Positions 1-5,899 of a DNA stretch of 11,274 nt are shown one piece after another. Under the pieces are notes generated by a model. That model saw nothing but the letters and a program-made list of their open reading frames with translations. It was not told the origin of the DNA and ran no database searches. Location of the stretch: assembly GCA_000754455.1 (NCBI GenBank), contig JNSE01000024.1, positions 1-11,274 of the forward strand. The letters are read 5' to 3'. This DNA comes from an actinobacterium acAMD-2. Lineage in GTDB: Bacteria > Actinomycetota > Actinomycetes > UBA12327. Made by a program: the position numbers and the translations under genes. The stretch's first letter is position 1. Every line of letters begins with the position of its first letter.

Positions 1-748
1 GTTCGTAGCCATAGCGGCGCAACAGGTGGTCACGCTCCATCAACTCTTTACGTTCTGATTCAGGAAGCGGGTTCTTCATGGCTTCCTTCCACCAGCCCAG
101 CCATTTTTCGAAGCGTTGATTGGCAACTTCGCGCAGGATGGGGATAACTTCCGCCTCACTACCGAGCTTGGCGGTGTACGAGTGTGCGTTTGGACCATTG
201 AGGGCACGCATGTAGGTGCCGTGAGATACGGACCATTCAAACCGGGTGTCACCGCGCATTTTCAAAAATTCTTCGTTTTCATCTCCGAAGTACTTTTCCA
301 AGTAGTCAATGTCGATGCGGGTATCGCGGCGTCCAACGAGCTCGGAGTAGAAGAAGATTTGCGGGATGGTGCCAAACACCATGACAAAGTGGGGGACATC
401 GGTTTCCTGTGACAAGAAGACCTGCAGGTTCATGTCCAAAATCGAGGCCTTGCGGTTGCCAATCCATGAGTTAGCTACGTGCTCAGCGTGCGGTCCGGTC
501 CAGGTTTGCATGGAACCTTCGAACGTGGTTTCCATTTCGCCGGTTTCTTTGTTGGGCGCTTCGTTGGCCCAGTAGTCCAAGCCGATGGAAGCCTGTTGTG
601 GCTCCAGACCAGGAATTTCCTCCATCACGCGGTCCTTGAGGTCGCTCAAGATGCCGTAGAGCTGGCGGTGAACATCAGTGACGTCAACGTTGGGGTTTTC
701 GGCAAGGAACTCGTGGATGGTTTTGGTCTGGCTAACCGGCTGCGTCAT
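1..748 (-). CDS. Red chlorophyll catabolite reductase-like protein (3' end beyond window)
   Basis: Seen: an open frame of 249 codons reading leftward from ATG at 748, preceded by AGGAG (756-760) seven bases upstream, and cut by the window edge. No signal peptide or membrane segment is visible. From memory of Arabidopsis RCCR (ACD2), the two align: FLSQETDVPHFVMVF (residues 111-125) with ACD2 FLNSSTKAPNFVVEL, DYLEKYF (148-154) with DYLKEYY, and ERDHLLRRYGYE (238-249) with RRDKSFRRKSIE. Plant RCCR is a ferredoxin-dependent bilin reductase-fold enzyme that reduces the linear tetrapyrrole from chlorophyll breakdown. Odd: the plant catalytic Glu154 falls on Val124 here, and plant Asp291 would lie just past the window edge, so it cannot be checked. 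The fold assignment is fairly likely; the substrate is unknown and may not be a chlorophyll catabolite. Confidence 0.62.
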   Translation of the reverse strand, partial: MTQPVSQTKTIHEFLAENPNVDVTDVHRQLYGILSDLKDRVMEEIPGLEPQQASIGLDYWANEAPNKETGEMETTFEGSMQTWTGPHAEHVANSWIGNRKASILDMNLQVFLSQETDVPHFVMVFGTIPQIFFYSELVGRRDTRIDIDYLEKYFGDENEEFLKMRGDTRFEWSVSHGTYMRALNGPNAHSYTAKLGSEAEVIPILREVANQRFEKWLGWWKEAMKNPLPESERKELMERDHLLRRYGYE

Positions 749-871
749 TAATGTGCTCCTGAAACGGTGGCGGGACTGCCCATGGATTGATAGACCAGAA
801 ATCTAGACGACTTTGGGCGCCCATGGGGCGGGGTTGGGCAGTTTTGACCACTAAATGGGATCAGTGACGTG

Positions 872-1921
872 CTAGAGCCCGAAAACCTCATCGAAGTGCG
901 CCGTTGTCATGCGCACCTGGCACGTGAGTGGCGCACCGATTTCAGGGGCTGCCATATCGCCAGGCAACCAGACCATGGAGACCTGCATGTGTGGCGGTTC
1001 AGCGAACCACAGGCGTTGACCGGCTAACCAAAATGGTGACGCCGCTTTGCCAAAGGCCTGCAGACCCGTGCGTGCGACAGCCTTACCCCGACCAGTGAGG
1101 CCGCGACTTACTGATGGTGCTTCAAGACCGACGCCGTGAAATGTTCCGCCCGAGACCACGAGGACGTGACCATCTTTTGGTGCACTTTGTTGGCGGTATC
1201 CCACCCGATCGCCCTTAGCGACTTCGTGCACGTCCAGGACGGTGGCGTTGACAGCAAAGTGCTGGCGATTTCCATGCCAGAGTTGAGTACCAACCCGTGG
1301 CTTAACGGTGGTGGTGGAGAGAGTCGTGCGGACCTGAGCCAGTTCGGCCGCCGAAAGGTGAGAAACCCACAGTGTGTGAGGGGAAAGTCCAGCATCGGTC
1401 AACCGTGACGCCCACGAAATGACGTCTTTTACTTTGGTGCCCGCACCTTGCTCGTCCAACGGAAGGTGCAGGGCAAAACCGCGTACGTCGAGCTCATCGA
1501 GTGGTCGGATGAGGGACTCAAGATCGGTTGGCTGCACTCCATGGCGTCGCATTGACGTCAGCACCTCGACGACGACTGGAACTCCTGGCTGATCTTTGGC
1601 AAGAGCAAAAACAGCCTCGGGGTGTGCCACGGTACGAATCGTGGCGTCGGAGGCGTTGCGTTCGGCGGGAGACAACGTGGGGTGCCACGGCGACAAAACC
1701 AATACTTCGCGAGCAAAGTGTTCGCGAACGCGTTGCACTTCGCTGTGAGTGCCAACGGCGATGGTGCTGACGGGTAATGCCGAGGCCTCGCGCGCTAACT
1801 GTTCATTTCCGAATCCGTAACCGTTGCCTTTGATGACGGGAACGATGCTGGATTCTTGGGCAATGGTGCGCGCGAGATGATCACGCCACTGCTGGCCATC
1901 CACGCGAAGCGAAAAACTCAC
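872..1921 (-). CDS. Alanine racemase-like PLP protein
   Basis: A 349-residue protein with the two-domain plan of PLP-dependent alanine racemases, which make D-alanine for peptidoglycan. Seen: VIKGNGYGFG (29-38) matches the PLP-lysine motif, giving Lys31; MRRHG (124-128) supplies the family arginine; the histidine of FALHLPLDE (149-157) and RVGTQLWHG (209-217) match the barrel motifs; Tyr242 in RVGYR (239-243) matches the catalytic tyrosine of the C-terminal domain. Odd: where normal Alr has a GR-x-x-MDQ motif, this one has VSMVWLP (314-320), losing the Asp. The start is GTG at 1921, with GAGAGG (complement of 1930-1935) eight bases upstream; the ATG just before it is out of frame. It lies 24 bp downstream of the femX-like gene, so both are probably one transcript. 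It could be a racemase with other specificity, or a divergent Alr; the gene symbol is left blank for that reason. Confidence 0.8.
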   Translation of the reverse strand: MSFSLRVDGQQWRDHLARTIAQESSIVPVIKGNGYGFGNEQLAREASALPVSTIAVGTHSEVQRVREHFAREVLVLSPWHPTLSPAERNASDATIRTVAHPEAVFALAKDQPGVPVVVEVLTSMRRHGVQPTDLESLIRPLDELDVRGFALHLPLDEQGAGTKVKDVISWASRLTDAGLSPHTLWVSHLSAAELAQVRTTLSTTTVKPRVGTQLWHGNRQHFAVNATVLDVHEVAKGDRVGYRQQSAPKDGHVLVVSGGTFHGVGLEAPSVSRGLTGRGKAVARTGLQAFGKAASPFWLAGQRLWFAEPPHMQVSMVWLPGDMAAPEIGAPLTCQVRMTTAHFDEVFGL

Positions 1922-1945
1922 GTACCCATCCTCTCGCGAAAAGTG

Positions 1946-3091
1946 TTATCGGCGGGCTAAGTACAGCTTGATGGCTCGGTGCAGGATGGGTTGAACGGGT
2001 AAATCGAACTCCCCGATGTATTCGCTGACCTGGCCGCCCGTGCCCAACTTAAAGCGAATAAGTCCGAAAAGGTGGTGGTTGGGGTCAAGGCTGTCGCCGA
2101 TGCCCCGAAGGTCGTAGGTGTGGCAGTTACTGGCGTGTGCGGCCTGGATCATGGCCCACTGAACGGCGTTACTAGGGCGGAAGTCGCGGCCCGCTGTGGT
2201 GGACGCACCGTAGGAATACCACGCGTGCCCGCCCACGGTGACCAACGTGGTCGCGGCCAAAACGTCCCCGTCCTTTTTGGCTAAGAAGAGCCGCAGGCGT
2301 GCGGGATCTTCGGCTTCCATCGCTTTCCACATGCGTTCGAAATAGCGCAGGGGACGAGGCGTAAACCTGTCGCGTTGAGCTGTTTCGACATACACGGCAT
2401 GGAAGTCAGCGAGGTCGTCAAACGTTCCCGCGATCACCTCGACGCCAGATTTCTCAGCCTTACGAATGTTGCGCCGCCACTCTTGGTTCATGCCGTTGAA
2501 CAGATCGTCAATGTTCTTGTCACGCAAATCAAGTTGAAAAACAAAACGCGGTTGAACATCACCAAAGCCATCGCCTTCGGCTACTTCTTGGTGCCAGCCC
2601 AAAGCACGCAACTGCGTGACCAGTTCAGTGGCCTGGTCGTTTGACGTGTCGGGAACGACGTCCTGCAATTTCGCGCTGGAATTGGCAATCGCGTCTTTGA
2701 TGGAGTTCGCAGACCACTGACGCACAATCACGGGTGGACCCATTTTGATGGTGAAGACTTTTTTGCCCTTGAGGTAAGCGGTCAACGGGTTCACCCAGCG
2801 CGCTGCTGGACCTGGGGTCAAGGTGGGGAAAGTCGGTCCTTCGGGGAGGTAGGCCAAGGACCACTTCAGTCGCGGGATAGGTCGGTACAGGACTAAGGCC
2901 GCGCTGACCAACTGTTCACCGTCGAACCAGCCCAAGGATTCGTTGCGCCAGTCAGCCTTGACCTGTCCCCAGGCGGGGGTTTGGAGGAAGGAAATCGAGC
3001 TCGAGGCGTCCTGGGACTGGATCCAGGCCAGGTGCTGGTCGGAGGTGAGGGGGCGAACCGTCAGCTCGGAGGGGGTGGAGTTCGCGGACAC
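1946..3091 (-). CDS. FemAB/FemX-type peptidoglycan bridge aminoacyltransferase
   Basis: A 381-residue FemAB-family enzyme, which transfers an amino acid from aminoacyl-tRNA to the peptide stem of lipid II at the inner face of the membrane. Seen: an N-terminal GNAT-like half with FLQTPAWGQVKADW (35-48) and YLPEGP (81-86), then a second half with EWRRNIRKAEKSGVEV (204-219), WYSYGAS (291-297), YDLRGIGD (326-333) and FGLIRFKLGTGG (342-353), all typical of the family. There is no long charged coiled-coil arm of the tRNA-synthetase-like kind, and the length fits FemX, the enzyme that adds the first bridge residue. The next gene in the same direction is alanine-racemase-like, which supports a cell-wall role. 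The start is GTG at 3091 with no usable ribosome-binding site; a TAGGGT box sits six bases upstream, so the mRNA may be leaderless. The amino acid added cannot be told from sequence. Confidence 0.85.
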   Translation of the reverse strand: MSANSTPSELTVRPLTSDQHLAWIQSQDASSSISFLQTPAWGQVKADWRNESLGWFDGEQLVSAALVLYRPIPRLKWSLAYLPEGPTFPTLTPGPAARWVNPLTAYLKGKKVFTIKMGPPVIVRQWSANSIKDAIANSSAKLQDVVPDTSNDQATELVTQLRALGWHQEVAEGDGFGDVQPRFVFQLDLRDKNIDDLFNGMNQEWRRNIRKAEKSGVEVIAGTFDDLADFHAVYVETAQRDRFTPRPLRYFERMWKAMEAEDPARLRLFLAKKDGDVLAATTLVTVGGHAWYSYGASTTAGRDFRPSNAVQWAMIQAAHASNCHTYDLRGIGDSLDPNHHLFGLIRFKLGTGGQVSEYIGEFDLPVQPILHRAIKLYLARR

Positions 3092-3097
3092 CCCTCA

Positions 3098-3103
3098 ACC
3101 CTA
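3098..3103 (-). promoter_or_regulatory. Candidate -10 box for a leaderless femX-like mRNA
   Basis: On the minus strand TAGGGT (TAnnnT) ends six bases before the GTG at 3091. This is the spacing at which actinobacterial transcripts begin on the start codon itself. No convincing -35 hexamer lies 16-18 bases upstream, and there is no Shine-Dalgarno, since the purines GAGGG directly abut the GTG. Confidence 0.4.
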
Positions 3104-3146
3104 GCCACAGATTGACCGGATTCGACTATCCCTAGGCGCCCCGATA

Positions 3147-3179
3147 ACTCACCGGATTTTCTCCGCCTGTTCACCTTCT
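3147..3179 (+). promoter_or_regulatory. PHO-box-like 11-bp phased repeats upstream of the pst operon
   Basis: Three heptamers begin exactly 11 bp apart: ACTCACC (3147), TTTCTCC (3158) and GTTCACC (3169). In Streptomyces, PhoP binds direct repeats of an 11-bp unit whose core resembles GTTCACC, in front of phosphate-starvation genes. The outer two units match that core well, the middle one in five of seven positions. The site lies about 65 bp before the first gene of the rightward operon, suggesting phosphate-responsive activation by a PhoP/RegX3-type regulator. No clear -10 box could be placed between the site and the gene. Confidence 0.5.
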
Positions 3180-3229
3180 CGTTGCTTTGTCGTACGCCTA
3201 GCCCGACATCTTTAGGGCATTACGAGCCC

Positions 3230-3238
3230 AAGGAGGTG
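3230..3238 (+). promoter_or_regulatory. Strong ribosome-binding site fixing the start at 3242
   Basis: AAGGAGGTG ends three bases before ATG 3242, with the AGGAGG core five bases away. It decides against the longer in-frame reading from 3182, which would place this site inside the coding sequence. Confidence 0.8.
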
Positions 3239-3241
3239 TGC

Positions 3242-3700
3242 ATGTCTGATCCACGCGTTGTCTTTCTCGGCGGTGATGGCTCGGCGCCACAGGGCCTGAC
3301 CTTTGCTGATTCAGCACATGAGGACAGCTCGTCATGGGTGATGTGGCGAGTGCTCACTGCCAACAATCGCGATGTCGGTCGTTGTCAAATTCTCCATCAC
3401 GAGCACGCCGATAGTGTCGCGGATTTTATGAACTTCAAAGCACATGTGGAGCGCATGGAACCGGTGATCTCGCATGCGCAAGTAGGTGTGGAGTGGACCT
3501 GGTCTTTGTTGCTCGATGAAATACCCGTTGCACGCAGTTCGCGCGGTTATGAACGACTGCGCGAATGCCACTACAGCTTGACGCAGTTTCTCAATGCGGT
3601 GCCCGTTGCTGTTGTGGTCGACGATCCGGCTCACATGGTGCGTCAACGACGCGACCACCCGATTCCGGGAACCTTTGAGCCATTGGCTGATGCGCTGTGA
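3242..3700 (+). CDS. Small soluble protein with two YegP/DUF1508-like modules, leading the pst operon
   Basis: A 152-residue protein of unknown function with no signal peptide or membrane segment, so probably cytoplasmic. Seen: two tryptophan-led segments of similar layout, WRVLTANNRDVGRC (35-48) followed by a helix around 56-67, and WSLLLDEIPVARSSRGY (87-103) followed by a helix around 106-119. The pattern of a Trp-led strand, a turn, a second strand ending in A-x-S-x-x-GY, then a helix resembles the YegP/DUF1508 module, which often occurs in tandem. The start follows a near-perfect ribosome-binding site. Its stop overlaps the pstC start (GTGA, 3697-3700), so the two are probably translationally coupled. 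Position suggests a role with the transporter or in the same phosphate-stress response, but no biochemical function can be assigned. The module match is by eye and remote. Confidence 0.75.
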   Translation: MSDPRVVFLGGDGSAPQGLTFADSAHEDSSSWVMWRVLTANNRDVGRCQILHHEHADSVADFMNFKAHVERMEPVISHAQVGVEWTWSLLLDEIPVARSSRGYERLRECHYSLTQFLNAVPVAVVVDDPAHMVRQRRDHPIPGTFEPLADAL

Positions 3701-4716
3701 CCACAACAGTTGTCGAAAACGACGTTGACAATGCTCTTGTTGCTGATCAAGCGCGCGAAATTACTACCAAGGTTGACCGACCGGACTTAATTTTCCGCGG
3801 CATCATTCGTACCAGCGGCATCGCGGTACTTACGGTTATGTCTTTGATCGGTGTTTTCTTGGCTTACCGAGCCGCCAAGGCACTGGATGTGGCCGGTTGG
3901 TCGTTTGTGACCGAGCAAGCGTGGGAGCCCGATTCCGGCAAGTTCGGCGTAGCGGCCATCATCGTCGGAACGGTCCTGATTGCCGTGGTTGCGATTTGTA
4001 TCGCGGTCCCATTGGCGATTGCTGTTGCGCTGTATATCTCGGAATACGCCCCGCGCAGATTGCAATCCACGTTCGTCAGTTTGGTTGACCTCATGGCGGC
4101 GGTCCCCTCCATCGTCTACGGCTTGTGGGGATTCTTCTTCCTGCAATCAAACGTAACCGGAGTTGCTCGATGGATCTCAACCTACTTCGGGTGGATTCCT
4201 TTTCTCTCTGTTGAGGGCGCCGATCCCACGGACCCGTTGTCCCCATCAACGGTGTACACCTCATCCACCTTCATCGCCGGAATCGTTGTAGCCCTGATGG
4301 TCGCTCCGATTATTTGCTCGGTCATGCGCGAGGTGTTCTCGCAGGCGCCGTCCGGAGAGCGTGAAGGTGCTTATGCGTTGGGCTCAACTAAATGGGGAAT
4401 GATCCGCACCGTTGTGCTCCCGTTTGGAAAAGGCGGCATGATCGGCGGCACCATGCTGGGCCTAGGCCGAGCCCTGGGTGAAACGATCGCGGTGTACCTG
4501 ATCATTTCGCCCGTCTTCATCATTCAGCCGCGCATTCTGGAGAGCGGAACGAGCTCTGTCGCCTCGTTGATTGCTCTTCGGTATGGCGAAGCCACCAACT
4601 TTGGTACCTCAGCCCTGATGGCGGCTGGATTGGCGCTGTTCCTCATGACTCTGGTCGTGAACTTCATTGCGTCATCTGTGGTCGCCCGCAGTCGTTCCGG
4701 CGCGGAGAGTGGGTAG
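3697..4716 (+). CDS. pstC: Phosphate ABC transporter permease PstC
   Basis: A 339-residue inner-membrane permease, one half of the PstCA channel that passes phosphate delivered by PstS, driven by PstB. Seen: a 37-residue cytoplasmic N-terminus, TM1 about 38-57, further hydrophobic spans about 85-112, 126-150, 191-210, 247-276 and 305-329, and the large outer loop (about 151-190) usual in PstC. The EAA loop that contacts the ATPase is EREGAYALGSTKWGMIRTVV (221-240), followed by GLGRALGETIAV (255-266), diagnostic of Pst permeases. It begins with GTG inside the stop of the preceding gene and has no Shine-Dalgarno of its own, so it depends on coupling. pstA starts two bases after its stop. Confidence 0.93.
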   Translation: MTTTVVENDVDNALVADQAREITTKVDRPDLIFRGIIRTSGIAVLTVMSLIGVFLAYRAAKALDVAGWSFVTEQAWEPDSGKFGVAAIIVGTVLIAVVAICIAVPLAIAVALYISEYAPRRLQSTFVSLVDLMAAVPSIVYGLWGFFFLQSNVTGVARWISTYFGWIPFLSVEGADPTDPLSPSTVYTSSTFIAGIVVALMVAPIICSVMREVFSQAPSGEREGAYALGSTKWGMIRTVVLPFGKGGMIGGTMLGLGRALGETIAVYLIISPVFIIQPRILESGTSSVASLIALRYGEATNFGTSALMAAGLALFLMTLVVNFIASSVVARSRSGAESG

Positions 4717-4718
4717 AC

Positions 4719-5876
4719 ATGGCGAGTTTGAATTCGGTTGAGTCTCGCCGTAGTACTGCCACATTCCGCCTAACCGATTTCTATTCGTTAGTGGGCGCGC
4801 TTGTTGCTGCGCTGTCGTTGAGTTTGTTGCTATTTACCAAGATCTTGCCCTTTTCCGGGTCTATTGGGTTTGTTGTTGTGACCTACATCGCCTTCATCGC
4901 GATCTACTCCGCTCTCGTCAGCCTTGAAGCGGAAGGCCCCATCATCCGCGACAAGATCGCCACGGTGGTGGTCCACAGCTTGGCCTTTCTCATGCTCTTG
5001 GCCCTGGTGTTTGTTGTCGCTTACACGATTATTCGTGGGTTCAGCGCGCTGTCGTATCTGAATTTCTTCACCCAAGACCAGTCACGCACTGGGCCATTAG
5101 ATCCCCTGAGTTCGGGCGGTGTACTGCACGCAATTGTCGGGACACTCGAGATGATTGCCCTGGCCTTGCTCATCACGATTCCGCTGGGAATCTCTTGTGC
5201 AGTCTTTTTGAATGAAATTAGTGGACGTCTGAGTCGACTAGTACGCACCATCGCTGAGGCCATGACCGCGCTACCGTCGATCGTGGCGGGTTTGTTTATC
5301 TACGCGACCTTTATCTTGATTTTTGGTCTGCCAAAATCCGGGATTGCAGCCTCGTTGGCGATCAGTGTGATGATGCTGCCCATCATCATTCGTGCCTCCG
5401 ATGTGGTCTTGCGTTTGGTGCCCGCGAACCTGAAAGAAGCCTCGTACGCCATGGGTACCAGTCAATGGCGCACCGTGTGGCACGTGACGTTGCCAACGGC
5501 GCGATCTGGTTTGACCACCGCAGTCATTTTGGGAACAGCCCGCGGTATCGGCGAGACCTCTCCGGTACTTCTCACCGCTGGATTTACCGCCTCGTTGAAC
5601 GCAGATCCTTCACGCAATCCGATGATCTCGTTGCCTCTGGCGGTCTTCAACTTTGTGAAGTCACCGGAGCCGGCGATGATCGCTCGCGGCTTTGGGGCCG
5701 CTGCACTCTTGATGCTGCTTGTCCTGCTGCTCTTTGCCGTGGCCCGCATCATTGGCGGAAAGGCGCCCGGCACTTTGAGCACTCGTCAACAAAAACGTCG
5801 TGAACGTCAATCCCATGACGATGCAGTGCGGATGGCTAAAGCAAGCGCTGTGACAACTGATACAGGTACGCCATGA
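4719..5876 (+). CDS. pstA: Phosphate ABC transporter permease PstA
   Basis: A 385-residue inner-membrane permease, partner of PstC. Seen: an EAA loop KEASYAMGTSQWRTVWHVTL (239-258) followed by GTARGIGETSPVLLTAG (272-288), the PstA signature, and an SGRLSRLVRTIAEAMTALPS stretch (168-187) with the conserved TALPSIVAGLF. It is about 90 residues longer than E. coli PstA: two extra hydrophobic spans (about 21-40 and 47-67) precede the usual first TM (about 82-105), and a charged tail (about 357-372) ends it. Such N-terminal additions occur in some actinobacterial PstA proteins. ATG 4719 is two bases after the pstC stop. Its stop overlaps an in-frame ATG of the next gene (ATGA, 5873-5876). Confidence 0.93.
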   Translation: MASLNSVESRRSTATFRLTDFYSLVGALVAALSLSLLLFTKILPFSGSIGFVVVTYIAFIAIYSALVSLEAEGPIIRDKIATVVVHSLAFLMLLALVFVVAYTIIRGFSALSYLNFFTQDQSRTGPLDPLSSGGVLHAIVGTLEMIALALLITIPLGISCAVFLNEISGRLSRLVRTIAEAMTALPSIVAGLFIYATFILIFGLPKSGIAASLAISVMMLPIIIRASDVVLRLVPANLKEASYAMGTSQWRTVWHVTLPTARSGLTTAVILGTARGIGETSPVLLTAGFTASLNADPSRNPMISLPLAVFNFVKSPEPAMIARGFGAAALLMLLVLLLFAVARIIGGKAPGTLSTRQQKRRERQSHDDAVRMAKASAVTTDTGTP

Positions 5877-5899
5877 ATGATCAACAAAGGAAGTTAGAC

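Noticed and set aside
814..839. TGGGCGCCCA palindrome and GCCCA/TGGGC inverted repeat after the alr-like gene
   Set aside because: The first has no loop and the second is only 5 bp around an 11-base loop, too weak to call a terminator; the direct repeat GCCCATGG (778-785, 819-826) is also too short to interpret.
1136..1408. Plus-strand frame opposite the alanine-racemase-like gene
   Set aside because: A shadow of a gene with clear family motifs on the other strand.
3182..3241. In-frame N-terminal extension of the small lead gene
   Set aside because: It would bury the near-consensus ribosome-binding site at 3230-3238 within the gene and reads through promoter-like sequence.
3332..3706. 124-codon minus-strand frame opposite the small lead gene
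   Set aside because: No ribosome-binding site, no recognisable motif, and fully contained opposite a well-supported gene.
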